64,000 bases of DNA from Alkalicoccobacillus plakortidis (GCF_023703085.1 NZ_JAMQJY010000005.1:1-64000); one strand, 5' to 3'; counted from the first letter of the stretch, positions 9,270 to 18,952 are shown. Translations and numbers: made by a program. Notes: generated by a model not told the origin, from the letters alone.

Positions 9270-9378
9270 ACAAACTCCTCCTGCTGTCTAGCTCAAGCAT
9301 ACTCCCCCTCTTTTTATTTGTGAAATAAATATATATAATGATAATGATTAATAAAACAAATAAATAAGGGTGAGTACA

Positions 9379-10221
9379 ATGCACATGGACGAACTTGAAA
9401 CGTTTATTACATTAGTACAGGAAAAGAATTTCACCAAAACAGCTGTTAAGAGATCCCTCTCACAGCCCACTGTCAGCGTACATATCCGTAACCTTGAAAA
9501 AGAATTCTCTGCAACTTTTTTCAAACGAACAACCAAACAGCTTAGTCTAACAGCTGAAGGAGCATTCTTTTACGAACAAGCCTTACAGATCAAAGCTTTG
9601 TATCAGCATACACAAGAGACCCTTTACCAAAAAAAGAAACAGGCAGCAGGACTCATCCGTATTGGCACAAGCTTTACCATCGGAGAATACATCCTCCCAC
9701 AAATCATAGCCAACTTACGCGCGGACCATCCACTTATTGAAATTAGCATCACAATGGGCAATACTCAATCCGTAATCGATGCAGTTCGTTCATTTGAAGC
9801 AGATATCGGTTTCGTAGAGGGCCAAACGTCTTCTAAGGAAGTGATCCTTACCCCTTTTAAAGAAGACAGATTACGCGTCGTCCGTTCTGGCAAAATTAAC
9901 GCTTCCCAAATCCAGTCGATAGACGATCTACATGATCAAACATGGGTGATCCGCGAACCGGGTTCCGGCACAAGACATTCCTTTGACCATTTAATTAAAA
10001 CAAATCACATCCGTCTTGGCTCAACCATTGTTTTTAGCTCTACACATGGCATTAAAGAAAGCGTCAAAAACAACCTCGGTCTCGCCTTACTCTCAGAAAC
10101 AACGATGCATGAAGAACTCCAAGCAAAAATCTTTGCAAGTCATCGATTTCGAAGACCTTTCAGTGAAACGATACTTTTCTTACGTGCTAACAAAAGGAAC
10201 TGCGCCTGGGCGGAATATTGA
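9379..10221 (+). CDS. LysR-family transcriptional regulator (CysL-like), probable C-terminal frameshift
   Basis: The N-terminal 60 residues are the LysR winged helix (ELETFITLVQEKNFTKTAVK, then SQPTVSVHIRNLEKE). The remainder is the periplasmic-binding-like effector domain (IRIGTSFTIGEYILPQI). Divergent to the yeiH-like exporter, so it probably controls it. The last residues (LFLRANKRNCAW) do not fit the family; one base removed near 10163 would give an end reading YFSYVLTKG and ...EVLLGYL, stopping at 10243. In-frame ATGs at 9379 and 9385 follow AAGGGTGAG. Confidence 0.8.
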   Translation: MHMDELETFITLVQEKNFTKTAVKRSLSQPTVSVHIRNLEKEFSATFFKRTTKQLSLTAEGAFFYEQALQIKALYQHTQETLYQKKKQAAGLIRIGTSFTIGEYILPQIIANLRADHPLIEISITMGNTQSVIDAVRSFEADIGFVEGQTSSKEVILTPFKEDRLRVVRSGKINASQIQSIDDLHDQTWVIREPGSGTRHSFDHLIKTNHIRLGSTIVFSSTHGIKESVKNNLGLALLSETTMHEELQAKIFASHRFRRPFSETILFLRANKRNCAWAEY

Positions 10222-10426
10222 GGTGTTGCTTGGGTATTTGTGATGAGAGGCGTTACGAAGGCTGACATGGCTCTTGCTAAAGTGGTTGAAATGCTTGGTG
10301 ATAGAACGTTCTTTTCAATTGATATTTATATTTAATCTTCTCATTAGAGGGATTGTATAGGCTAAGACTTTCGTCTATATTTGCTAATATTTTAACACAT
10401 CCTGTAACTTTGGGAGAGAGTCCGTT

Positions 10427-10912
10427 TTAAACGGTTTTCCCTTCCATAAATCCCGCTAAATTCTCTAATGTTGATCTTAATCCCACGTCATGATCCTCTT
10501 TCCTAACTCCTTCAGGTACGTTTTCACATATGATTTTAACTTTTGTTCCTTCCAAGAAGGGTTCAAATAACCAGGTCTGAATCATTTTCCCCGCAAACGT
10601 TGGGTCTTCAGAATCAAAGATTATAGCTTGAACAATTTTCTTATTGGGGATAAGCGTTAAGAATTCTGCATGAACTACGTCCGTGTTATCTGATGTTTTG
10701 CTTGTGGTTGTTCCATCAAGATCATGATACGTAAGAGTCATCCTGTATATCCCTCCTTCTTTTGCATCAAACGTATCTATTGAACCCGTCATACCTTCAG
10801 GTGGGAGCCAGATGATCAACCTCTCTGGATTTATAAATGCTGAGTAAACCTCTTCTGGTAATGCATGAATAATACGTGATGCCGTATCTACTCGATTAGA
10901 TGGATTTGACAT
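10427..10912 (-). CDS. SRPBCC (AHSA1-type) ligand-binding protein
   Basis: A 161-residue protein with the START/SRPBCC pattern of AHSA1 proteins: IIHALPEEVYSAFINPERL at the N terminus, WLPPEGMTG, and a C-terminal helix (GLRSTLENLAGFME). These proteins form a hydrophobic cavity and are widely misc-annotated as polyketide cyclase-like; the ligand is unknown. It is monocistronic with its own promoter region bordering repeat array 2. Confidence 0.8.
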   Translation of the reverse strand: MSNPSNRVDTASRIIHALPEEVYSAFINPERLIIWLPPEGMTGSIDTFDAKEGGIYRMTLTYHDLDGTTTSKTSDNTDVVHAEFLTLIPNKKIVQAIIFDSEDPTFAGKMIQTWLFEPFLEGTKVKIICENVPEGVRKEDHDVGLRSTLENLAGFMEGKTV

Positions 10913-11103
10913 GATTTAATTCCCTCCCTTTAATTCAACACTTCTCTCTCATGTTGGCGATGTCCTGCTTTTCATTAAAGATAAATATGAAAGGTGCGGA
11001 TATCCCTCTTCACCTAAATTGACAATAAAAACACCGAAACGTAGCAAATCTTCTGTACACCTAAACGCTTTTAGGAGCGGAAGGGCTTCTTGCTATCAGT
11101 GAA

Positions 11104-11395
11104 TGGAGCTTGGTACAGACCTTTTCTTCTTGCTATCACCACTCCTCTCTTGGTCCGGAATCCTTTCTTCTTCCTATCACCGCACCTCTCTTGGTCCGGG
11201 CCTCTTTATTCTTACTATCTCCACTCCTCTCTTGATCCGAGTCTCTTTCTTCTTCCTATCACCACACCTCTCTTGGTCCGGGTCTCTTTCTTCTTCCTAT
11301 CTCCACTCCTCTCTTGGTCCGGGCCTCTTTATTCTTGCTTCCACCGCACCTCTCTTGGTCCCCGCCTCTTTCTTCTTCCTATCACCGCACCTCTC
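11104..11395. repeat. Tandem repeat array 2, left part, 41-bp unit
   Basis: CTCTCTTGG starts at 11145, 11186, 11227, 11268, 11309, 11350 and 11391, each exactly 41 bases apart. The unit reads CACCTCTCTTGGTCCGGGCC followed by a TTCTTCCTATCACCG-type half. Units drift slightly, and alternate copies resemble each other. The last unit is cut by the IS256-family insertion. A degenerate copy begins near 11104. Confidence 0.9.
11388..11395. repeat. 8-bp target-site duplication, left copy
   Basis: CACCTCTC directly left of the insertion sequence is repeated at 12794-12801 directly right of it. Eight-base duplications are usual for IS256-family elements. Confidence 0.85.
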
Positions 11396-11503
11396 AGTAG
11401 AGTCCATATAATTGTGTAAAAGTAAAAATAAAAAAAGGCCAATGGCCCATCCCTCGTGATACACTATTTTCGCCAAGAAAATCATCAACAGGAGGAATGG
11501 GAC

Positions 11504-12673
11504 ATGACCCAATTTAATTTTAACGTAGATATGGATGTAATTAAAGAGGAATTAATAGGCTCAAATTTAAATGCGACGATTAAATCTTCGATTATTCTGA
11601 TTCTCAATCAAATGATGGAACAGGAGCGCGATGAGTATCTGAAATCCAGCTCTTATGAACGCACTGAAGATCGGGTTGATTATCGTAATGGGTACTATAA
11701 GAGAGATTATATGCTTTCAATTGGGAAGATCACTCTTAAGGTGCCTCGTTCGCGTAATGGAAAGTTCTCTCCGTCTCTTTTTGAGCGCTATCAACGAACA
11801 GATCAAGCACTTATAGCAACGATGGTTGAAATGGTTGTCCAAGGGGTTTCAACACGCAAAGTGACTCAAGCGGTCGTGAAACTGTGCGGAGAAAATGTGT
11901 CTAAATCCTTTGTATCAAGTCTAACAGAAAGGTTAGATCCTTTCGTCAAAGAGTGGTCGAGTCGATCTTTAGTTGGAAAAGAATATCCTTATATCTATAC
12001 TGATGCGCTTTATATTAAGGTACGCGAGTACCAAAAAGTCGTGTCCAAAGCAGTCTACATCGCTGTGGGCGTGAATGAAGATCACAAAAGAGAAATCATT
12101 GGTTTTCATATTACACATGATGAAACGAAAGCTGGATGGGAATCTTTCTTCGAAAGTCTTCAATCGCGTGGGCTTTTGTCTCCAAAACTCGTGATATCAG
12201 ATGCCCACAAAGGCTTAAAAGCAGCGATCCACGAAGCATTTACAGGCTCAAGTTGGCAGCGGTGCACCGTTCATTTTAAACGAAATATTTTTAGTGCCCT
12301 TCCAAAAAAAGAAACGGAAACGTTTCGCTCATTGGTTAAAGATATCTTTACTCGCCAAACTCAAAAAGAAGCACGAGCCCTTTATCAAGAAATCGCATCC
12401 AATTACGAAGGACAGAAGAAGTATGAGAACGCGTTAAATAAACTTGAAGAAGGACTTGAAGATGCCATTCAATATATGAGTGAGCAGAAATCATATCATC
12501 CGTTACTGCGGAGCACAAACAACCTAGAGCGGTTGAATTCAGAGGTTCGCCGTAGAGAAGGAGTCATACGTATTTTCCCTAATCAACAATCTGCGTTCCG
12601 TTTGATTGGAGCGGTTCTGAAGGATTACGACGAATTGAAGTTGTGTAAGAGAAAGTATTTGCCTGAAACGTAA
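11504..12673 (+). CDS. IS256-family (mutator type) transposase
   Basis: A 389-residue DDE transposase. The N terminus holds the helical DNA-binding part (EERDEYLKSSSYERTEDRVD-like region, then RNGYYKRDYM). Catalytic acidic residues are in YIYTDALYIKVRE and VISDAHKGLKAAI, followed by the family mark WQRCTVHFKRN and a C-terminal Glu region NNLERLNSEVRRREGVIRIF. ATG at 11504 is chosen because AGGAGG lies nine bases upstream; an earlier in-frame codon lacks a site. Length equals the family norm. Confidence 0.92.
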   Translation: MTQFNFNVDMDVIKEELIGSNLNATIKSSIILILNQMMEQERDEYLKSSSYERTEDRVDYRNGYYKRDYMLSIGKITLKVPRSRNGKFSPSLFERYQRTDQALIATMVEMVVQGVSTRKVTQAVVKLCGENVSKSFVSSLTERLDPFVKEWSSRSLVGKEYPYIYTDALYIKVREYQKVVSKAVYIAVGVNEDHKREIIGFHITHDETKAGWESFFESLQSRGLLSPKLVISDAHKGLKAAIHEAFTGSSWQRCTVHFKRNIFSALPKKETETFRSLVKDIFTRQTQKEARALYQEIASNYEGQKKYENALNKLEEGLEDAIQYMSEQKSYHPLLRSTNNLERLNSEVRRREGVIRIFPNQQSAFRLIGAVLKDYDELKLCKRKYLPET

Positions 12674-12681
12674 AATGAAAT

Positions 12682-12704
12682 AGAGGAGCCGACGGCTCCT
12701 CTAC
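12682..12704 (+). terminator. Hairpin after transposase gene
   Basis: GAGGAGCC-GAC-GGCTCCTC forms a strong stem a few bases after the transposase stop codon, inside the element. No long T run follows, so termination may be weak. Confidence 0.55.
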
Positions 12705-12793
12705 CCTAAACTGATAATGAAAACAAATTATTCATTAAGATCAAGACTTGAAAATAGTGACGAGATATTTTACACATAAATTAGGACTTGACC

Positions 12794-12921
12794 CACCTCT
12801 CTTGGTCCCCGCCTCTTTCTTCTTCCTATCACCGCACCTCTCTTGGTCCCCGCCTCTTTCTTCTTCCTATCACCGCACCTCTCTTGGTCCGGGCCTCTTT
12901 CTTCCTGGTCCCCACTCTCAG
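12794..12921. repeat. Tandem repeat array 2, right part, 41-bp unit
   Basis: CTCTCTTGG starts at 12797, 12838 and 12879, again 41 bases apart, continuing the array interrupted at 11395. The last unit decays into CTTCCTGGTCCCCACTCTCAGAGG. The right copy of the 8-bp duplication is 12794-12801. Confidence 0.88.
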
Positions 12922-12989
12922 AGGAGGAATAAAGCATCTTTTTGTCGAATCTTTAAGGTACAATGTTTACAATGAAATGAGCTGATTCT

Positions 12990-13496
12990 ATGCACTTACG
13001 TCATAAAAACCTCTTTACTCAATTGCAGACTTATAGACAAGAAGTCATTCACTTCCTTGAGGATGTGACAGAAGAAACTGCTGAGATTATACCTGTCGGC
13101 TTCAATAACAATATCCGCTGGAATCTTGGTCATATCTACTTAGATCAGTACTTATGGATTGAAACTCTAATTAAAGAGAAAACAGAAGTTCCTGAAATTT
13201 TTCACTCTTGGTTTGGATTTGGTACATCTCCTGCTGATTTTCAAGAGAGTACGCCATCCTTAGTGGAACTTAGATCCTTATTAACAGAGCAACCTAAACG
13301 AATTCGCGAAACCTATAGTCATCGATTAGAAGAAATCTCCCCCCCAACAGAGATGGGCATGCAAACGATTGAGCAGGTACTAATCCGCACCATCTTTCAT
13401 GAAGGCATGCATCTGCAAGCAATGATAAATCTAAAAAACATCTACATGAAGAGGTTCAATAATGGAAAACAGAAGCATAACAAGGAAAAATCCTAA
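12990..13496 (+). CDS. DinB-family (four-helix, DUF664-like) protein
   Basis: A 168-residue DinB-superfamily four-helix bundle. Three metal-ligand candidate histidines are seen: RWNLGHIYLDQY (His near residue 48) and EGMHLQAMINL (His near 139, in a characteristic H-x-x-H-like context). Some relatives bind divalent metal and act as thiol transferases. The C-terminal end overlaps the start of a ridA-like gene by 35 bases, so the two are translated as a pair. Confidence 0.8.
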   Translation: MHLRHKNLFTQLQTYRQEVIHFLEDVTEETAEIIPVGFNNNIRWNLGHIYLDQYLWIETLIKEKTEVPEIFHSWFGFGTSPADFQESTPSLVELRSLLTEQPKRIRETYSHRLEEISPPTEMGMQTIEQVLIRTIFHEGMHLQAMINLKNIYMKRFNNGKQKHNKEKS

Positions 13497-13859
13497 AAGT
13501 GTACCAGCACCGTAGGAAATTACACACACATTACGAAGATTCCAAGAAACTCAGAACTCTATGTTTGCTCAGGACAAATCGGGGTGGACTCACAGGGGAA
13601 TATTCCACAACATTTAAACATTCAAGTTACTAATACCTTCTCAAATATTAAATCTGTGCTGCATTCAGAAGCACTTTCTGCTGAACATATTATTAAGGTC
13701 AATGTCTGGGCAACAGAGCAAATCGAATGGGATCATTTCTACGCTGAATGGAATGACTTATTTAGTACTGACTATCCAGCTATGACGATTGGTTATCTAA
13801 CCGCACTTGGCTTACCTGAGATAAAAATCGAGATTGAAATCTGGGCAGCCAAGCCTTAA
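13462..13859 (+). CDS. RidA-like protein with one-base frameshift
   Basis: From ATG 13462 the frame reads to a stop at 13512, but insertion of one G (CCGTAGG to CCGGTAGG, near 13510-13513) gives a continuous protein of about 132 residues: ...VPAPVGNYTHITK, ELYVCSGQIGVDSQG, and a C-terminal IEIEIWAAKP. This is the RidA/YjgF enamine deaminase trimer family. Without the correction only a GTG-initiated fragment from 13584 is left. The family's substrate-binding Arg near residue 105 is not present, as in archetype-divergent paralogues. Confidence 0.7.
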
Positions 13860-13909
13860 TTTTTTCCTTTCTCTGCATCCGTTCCCATTCAATTAGTTAA
13901 TTCGTCTTT

Positions 13910-14380
13910 TTAATAAATAGTCATTTCCCAAAGCTCAAGATCATTCAGCACCAAATCATACGGATCTTTGATTTCATTCCAGTGTACGCTTTTCCTATTA
14001 GATAATGGCAGATGCTCCTGTCCATTAAGACTTGTAAAATATTCAATCCTACCGCTAGCGTGAATTGCTTCTTCTAAGTAAGAGTACAAAAGTTTCATGC
14101 ACTTATCTTCGAAGGGTATGGTGCTCTTATGACGTTTTCGATGCAGCTCGTGAGCTAGAGGAATATAATTAGAAGCGACCGAGACCTGATGTTTGAATGA
14201 AAAATGCGGACTATACGAGAACCTTGTCTTCCGTTCGTCATCGTAGTTATTTTCAAAATAAAGAGAGGTAAAGTCAAGTTCACTCTCGTATACGTTCGGC
14301 TTATCAGCAGAGATTGGCTTATCCCCAAATGAACCAACCGGCAATTTCATGGGTGAGGCGATATATACATATTGGGTCAC
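13910..14380 (-). CDS. Hypothetical protein, 156 aa
   Basis: An unrecognised soluble protein. It starts TQYVYIASPMKLPVGSFGD, a pattern resembling nucleotide-binding or deoxyribosyltransferase-like starts (YIASP), but no other motif supports that. The C terminus is acidic with a conserved-looking KDPYDLVLNDLELWEM. It forms a close unit with a small membrane protein gene upstream (14405-14590). Confidence 0.5.
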   Translation of the reverse strand: MTQYVYIASPMKLPVGSFGDKPISADKPNVYESELDFTSLYFENNYDDERKTRFSYSPHFSFKHQVSVASNYIPLAHELHRKRHKSTIPFEDKCMKLLYSYLEEAIHASGRIEYFTSLNGQEHLPLSNRKSVHWNEIKDPYDLVLNDLELWEMTIY

Positions 14381-14404
14381 AAATGAGACTCTCCATTCTT
14401 TTTA

Positions 14405-14590
14405 CTAATCTACAATCAATGATGAAACTAAAAAGGCGCTGAAAATAAGTATAGGTATGATAATAATGAGAGAAACCATATTGGACATAAATGAAATAGG
14501 AATAAAAGCATTGTAGAAATACTGTGTACCTTTAAATAAGACAAAAAAGACTACAAAGAAAACCATCAATTTAGCAAGGTTTCTTGTCAT
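14405..14590 (-). CDS. Small membrane protein, 61 aa
   Basis: Two predicted membrane helices (residues 8-22 and 37-58) with almost no soluble part. It overlaps the end of the upstream gene by one base at its start, indicating translational coupling. Family not recognised. Confidence 0.5.
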   Translation of the reverse strand: MTRNLAKLMVFFVVFFVLFKGTQYFYNAFIPISFMSNMVSLIIIIPILIFSAFLVSSLIVD

Positions 14591-15068
14591 TTATGCCTCC
14601 TCTATATTCAGTAATCGATACGGAATATGGTTTATAAAGTGCCGTACATTTATATCAAAATACCGCTCAATCTCTCTTTTTAAATCTGTCTCTAATAATG
14701 TGAGCTGTTCTACAATATAATCTAATTCAAAGACGTTATAAAGCTCTTGCTTCGTCCAGATGGATGTAAGTCTGGCTTTATCACCAAATGGAAGCAATGA
14801 AATAATCGCGCCTTCTCTTTCGTCGTGTTCGATCGTATAGTAACGAAATTCTTGAATACGTTTATACTTTCTGTTTATCCGCAACCATTCAAGTAAGCTT
14901 TTATAAAATTCCAGTATCACAAATCCTTCTATTTCTACATAAAGGTCTTCATTAATCCATATAGAAAATGTTGCTTCGGCATTTAAAATGGCTTGGAACG
15001 TCTTTTCGTTTTCGATAAGAAATCACATCTGGAGCACTGGTGAAAACATAGGTAAATGTTACGTTCAT
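14591..15068 (-). CDS. Hypothetical protein with probable N-terminal frameshift
   Basis: The uninterrupted frame from GTG 14920 codes 109 residues. The same frame is coding-like further upstream (ENEKTFQAILNAEATFSIWI) but no start codon is available there. A second frame begins with ATG at 15068 behind GGAGAAAAAG and reads NVTFTYVFTSAPD; it meets the first near 15010 if one base is removed. The full product would be about 158 residues. No family recognised; the hydrophobic to helical pattern resembles a small ligand-binding protein. Confidence 0.45.
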
Positions 15069-15147
15069 CTTTTTCTCCCTTACATTTGCAGGAATATTTA
15101 GTCAGAACCTAGAAATTTAAAGTATATATAAGCTTGGAGGAGATATC

Positions 15148-15783
15148 ATGCACCATGTATCGTTTGAACCACCTACAGATCACTATGATGAATCGATTGA
15201 GGACATAGATGAACAGATTTGTCAGCTAGTCGATGAGCGAAAACAACGCTCAAATAACAATCCTGGCTTCCCACCTCATAAACTGATTTCTTCTTGGGCG
15301 AAGACGTACCATTTCTATGAGGATTTCCTGAATAGTTTATTCTCTACAATGATATTTGAAGATCAACACAAACCGGTTGTCGAGCCAAAAGGTTTTATTA
15401 AAAACATTCCTATTCTAAAAGCACATGAAGAGAAGGACGTCTTTTATTCTATAACGATGCTGCGGCAATACAAAAATGCGAGTGTCTTATATCTCAATAC
15501 AGATAAACAAATACCAGTGGAGATGTTGCATCATCACGAATTACATGACGATCATATTTTAGAGCTTTTTATCGAAGGTGGTGAACAAACCTATGACTGT
15601 CAATGGCGAGGCGGCGGTTCAGGTGATCACATGAGTACAACGTATGTGATCTCTCCTCCACTACCTGATGAGGGCACTGGTTTAAAACTCATTTTCAAAG
15701 AATTTAAGAGTTTCTTTAAGGAACATCCCACTGGATTTGAATTTGTCATTGAGTATGGCAAGACAAAGGATGCGTCTTCATGA
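15148..15783 (+). CDS. Hypothetical protein, 211 aa
   Basis: GGAGGAGAT precedes ATG 15148. The first 50 residues (IEDIDEQICQLVDERKQRS) look like the helix pattern of chorismate-mutase-type helices, but the rest does not. No signal peptide. It overlaps the next gene by four bases (ATGA), so the two are coupled. Function unknown. Confidence 0.5.
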   Translation: MHHVSFEPPTDHYDESIEDIDEQICQLVDERKQRSNNNPGFPPHKLISSWAKTYHFYEDFLNSLFSTMIFEDQHKPVVEPKGFIKNIPILKAHEEKDVFYSITMLRQYKNASVLYLNTDKQIPVEMLHHHELHDDHILELFIEGGEQTYDCQWRGGGSGDHMSTTYVISPPLPDEGTGLKLIFKEFKSFFKEHPTGFEFVIEYGKTKDASS

Positions 15784-16097
15784 CTCAATCAAAAAAAGAT
15801 GTCGTTTTCTCGCTTGAATTATTGTTTTTTCTAATCCTTGGATTTATCCTCACGTACAATTTTATGGGACCCTTTTATGCAGCGTTTGATATTTCTTTTA
15901 TGGGTAACATTTGGGTGAATTGGTTTGGTTTATCTTACGTTTTATTTGTGCTTTATTCGTTGCTTTCAGGACTAATTATAAGTAAGCTTCGTACTTTCTA
16001 TAAAAATCGATTAACTTCCAAGATCTTTTGGATCTTATCAATAGGTTCAATCTATATTCTTGTTGCTCCGTTTATTAATGGAGAGAATCCGTTTTAA
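15780..16097 (+). CDS. Membrane protein, 105 aa
   Basis: Three predicted helices (about 10-28, 43-64, 84-99). It starts within the stop codon of the preceding hypothetical gene. Not recognised; together the two could be a small membrane-associated pair. Confidence 0.5.
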   Translation: MTQSKKDVVFSLELLFFLILGFILTYNFMGPFYAAFDISFMGNIWVNWFGLSYVLFVLYSLLSGLIISKLRTFYKNRLTSKIFWILSIGSIYILVAPFINGENPF

Positions 16098-16100
16098 AAT

Positions 16101-16870
16101 TTAGAACTGCACACTAAATCCATTAAAGCGGTGAATACCGGTTCCAAACGTTAACAGGTTCTGCTCTCTTAAATACATAACGGCTTTTTTGACTTCTTCT
16201 AATATAGTTGGTGGAAGTCCTACTGTATTATGAGCGCCATATACCATACTGACACCTTCTAGTGAGGCCACCTTTTCGAGAGAGTTCGCTAGATCTGCAG
16301 GATTTGTTGAGGGATAATGGGCATAAACCGGTGTATCATCATACAACAAATCTCCCCTCTCTCCTGATCAAAAAAAGCAAGATGGCCAGGAGAGTGCCCC
16401 GGGGTATGAAGAACCATTAACGCACGATTGCCAAAATCAACAACATCTCCATCATCTAATAAACCAGTGGGCTCTCCTTGAAAAGGCTTGTAGGTAGCGG
16501 GATCAAACGAGTCCGGTGTTGGGATCGTTATATCTCGCCCCATATCCTTTCTGATTTGCTCAATCGGCAGTCCCTGTATGCCATTCACTAGCCAATCCTT
16601 ATCCGCATCATGTACATAGAGGTGATCAAACTTATTATGACTACCAATATGATCGGCGTGAACATGTGTCGTTACAACGTCTATAGGAAGAGCGGTCAGC
16701 TGTGAAGTGACCCTCGATATATCATCAATGCCTAAACCCGTATCAATTAAAATAGCCTTAGTCTCTCCAATTAAGAGAAACGAGTGAACCTTCTCCCAAT
16801 GACCATACTCGCTAATTGCATACGTTGTGCGATCAATCTCTTGAACTGTAAACCATGGATCTTTTAACAT
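16101..16870 (-). pseudogene. MBL-fold metallohydrolase broken by a small deletion
   Basis: The N-terminal part (from 16870) holds the metal motif THVHADHIGSHNKF and HTPGHSPGHL of metallo-beta-lactamase-fold hydrolases. The second part, in another frame from 16349, continues with LYDDTPVYAHYPSTNP and GAHNTVGLPPTI. At the join (near 16354) the protein lacks the usual GYLxTGD segment. Thirteen missing bases explain both the frame change and the missing residues. Intact relatives have about 260 residues. The lesion is unlike the one-base changes elsewhere and may be real. Confidence 0.7.
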
Positions 16871-16889
16871 GTGAGTCTCCTTTTAGGTC

Positions 16890-17036
16890 TTATAGAATAT
16901 ACAGCCGTTCTTTTATTTTAGCTTTATAACGTTCTAATTTCTTGATTTTCTTAAAGGTCAAAAGTGAACAAAAAGTAATAAGCAATAAAAAATCTTCGTA
17001 CTCTTCACGGTTATCATTTAAAATACGTTCTACCAT
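16890..17036 (-). CDS. Small hypothetical protein, 48 aa
   Basis: ATG at 17036 follows AAGAGGAG at nine bases. The product starts MVERILNDNREEYEDFLLL, has one hydrophobic stretch, and a very basic tail (KKIKKLERYKAKIKER). It sits upstream of, and in the same direction as, the MBL gene. Too short for the reading frames usually listed; function unknown. Confidence 0.45.
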   Translation of the reverse strand: MVERILNDNREEYEDFLLLITFCSLLTFKKIKKLERYKAKIKERLYIL

Positions 17037-17143
17037 TTAGACATTCTCCTCTTATCTTAGAATGTGAATGCTCATGTATATAGTATTCAGTATTCTCCGT
17101 ATAAATCCTGCAAAAACATAAAATCCAATTAAGGAGTACGCAG

Positions 17144-17539
17144 ATGAAAATTTCTAGAAACCCTAAAGCAATACACGAACCTGTCGCCCCCTACGTTCAT
17201 CAAATAGAAGTAACAGGTCCCAACAGGTGGTTAACTTTATCTGGACAATTAGGCATGGATGTTCACAATGACATACCTGAAGATCCAATTGAACAGTTAG
17301 AATTAGCATTAGACAATATTAAACAAAACCTTGAAGAAGCAGATATGGATATTAAGGACATTACGAAGCTGGTCTTTTATTTAGTAGGAGAATTTGATAC
17401 AGATAAAAGAAGGAAGGTCACGAAGGATTTTCTTGGTGAACATCTGCCTTGTACAACGTTGATTTATGTTGTAGCTTTAGCTGCTCCTTCATTTAAAGTT
17501 GAGGTTGATGCTTGGGCGTGCAAGGAGATAGAAACTTAA
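17144..17539 (+). CDS. RidA-family protein
   Basis: A 131-residue RidA/YjgF/UK114 family protein: HEPVAPYVHQIEV near the start, LTLSGQLGMD, and FKVEVDAWACKE at the end. The family deaminates reactive enamines in the cytoplasm. This is the second such gene in the window, after the frameshifted copy at 13.5 kb, and they differ enough to be old paralogues. The catalytic-site Arg of classic RidA is not seen at the expected place. Confidence 0.8.
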   Translation: MKISRNPKAIHEPVAPYVHQIEVTGPNRWLTLSGQLGMDVHNDIPEDPIEQLELALDNIKQNLEEADMDIKDITKLVFYLVGEFDTDKRRKVTKDFLGEHLPCTTLIYVVALAAPSFKVEVDAWACKEIET

Positions 17540-17551
17540 TAAAGCATAGAG

Positions 17552-17588
17552 AAGGGGACGTTCTTTTGTAGAGTAGAACGTCCCTTAT
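17552..17588 (+). terminator. Terminator after ridA-like gene
   Basis: AAGGGGACGTTC pairs with GAACGTCCCTT around a 12-base loop, followed by ATTT. It also sits at the end of the convergent anti-sigma gene and may serve both. Confidence 0.7.
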
Positions 17589-17594
17589 TTCTCC

Positions 17595-18952
17595 TTAATC
17601 AAATATGATTTCCTGTTGGAATTTGCTGGCGAGGTTGAATAATCCTGGCCCAATGAATCCCTCACTATGATCATCTTCAGAGAAAATGTAATACCATTCT
17701 CCTTGTTTCTGAACTAATTCAAAAGACCTTGTAATATTAATAGATGGTTCATAATGATGGAATGAGATTTGGCCTGTTCCATCTATGAATTCCCGATCGA
17801 AACCATACCCATCTATCAAGGTTAACTTCGCATCTTCTAATGAAATGTTCGGGTCAAGTTTACCAAATGAGTAATAGCGGTTTTCTTTGGTACTTTCATC
17901 TGAAAACCTCCACTCTGTAAAACCTGTTCGCTCTATTTTTTCAAGTGTAGCTCCCTCTCTAATATAACTAGTGAATCCAAGCTCATGTTCATACAGCTGG
18001 AATTCTACAAACTCCCATTGGAATCCTCCCATAACCATGGTTCGAGTAATAGGTCTTCCATGCTTTTTATCATAAGCTCCTAACGAGATTTCATAATCAC
18101 TTTCTGGAATAATTGAACTTAAGGTGTAATAAGTAGCGGAAAGTTTTTTTGGTTGACTTACCGGTACATCTGAAAATAAAATGAGCTTCTTATCAAAAAG
18201 GGTCGCCTCTACATAATCGTACAAACGTCCTTTTCGGTCATTTTTCATGGTGAAAAATGTTGTATCTTCATCTAGTTCAATTGCAAATCGATCTTTAAAA
18301 TTTTCCATAAATGATCCGTCAGTAACAGGATATTTCTCTTTATAGCTTGCGAGTTGTTCAATTGGAACCTGTGTCGCCTCGGTATAACGATAATTTGAAA
18401 GAAGTTCTGTTTTGGCTCGCTCTATTTCATCTGCTGGTGCTTCTTTATCAAACAAAAGAATGGTTTGATGAAGCCCATTAGGTCCTTCAATGGTTGCCTT
18501 ACTACCCTGTTCAAACTCAGAATTATAACTTGTAACGTACCAATCAGATAGAGCCATAACTGAAAATTCCCCATCATGGATGGATTCACTTTCACCTCCT
18601 GAACCTAAATCGAACGGTTCTCTAACCAAAACTTGAGAAAGTACATCCTCATCTTCTTTTATTTGAGTGAGATCAATCTTATGTTCTACGATCTCTTCTC
18701 TTTCCGATTCTTTCTGTTCAACTGGTTCCTCGGCTTGGGTTGTCTTGATTTTCATTATCTATGGCTTGGAATAAATGTAAAAGCTAACAAACCCATCAAT
18801 ACCGCAGCACCAATTCCAGCTACATACGTCATTTTATTTTTGGGCTTTGGTTTCTCCATATCATGCATACCTTGCTTAAAAGAGTTAAGGCTTTTTGTAT
18901 AGGCACTATGAGGTAATATTATGTATTTCTTATCGTTTGAATGATTATCCAT
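17595..18952 (-). CDS. Membrane-anchored anti-sigma-like protein, two frameshifts
   Basis: The reading frame is split into an N-terminal 65-residue piece (18952-18755) with one helix (VAGIGAAVLMGLLAFTF) and a C-terminal 386-residue piece. Removing one A at each of two CCAAGC sites (18764-18769 and 18733-18738) joins them through FIPAIDNENQDNPAEEPVEQ. The product, about 450 residues, has a cytoplasmic N terminus, one membrane helix and a large extracytoplasmic domain. It overlaps the ECF sigma gene stop and is its likely anti-sigma factor. The outer domain family is not recognised. Confidence 0.7.

Larger units (their letters stand above)
11396..12793 (+). mobile_element. IS256-family insertion sequence, 1398 bp
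   Basis: Ends are imperfect inverted repeats of about 26 bp: AGTAGAGTCC...TGTGTAAAA on the left, and the complement of the right end GGTCAAGTCC...TGTGTAAAA, aligned without gaps. One transposase gene of 389 residues fills the element. The 8-bp duplication CACCTCTC flanks it; removing element plus one copy joins the left and right repeat arrays into a perfect 41-bp phase. The element looks intact. Confidence 0.9.

Noticed and set aside
9320..9360. Fur box between yeiH-like and lysR genes
   Set aside because: TGATAATGATTAAT matches only part of the consensus in an AT-rich region.
7886..12921. CRISPR arrays
   Set aside because: Units follow one another with no unique spacers.
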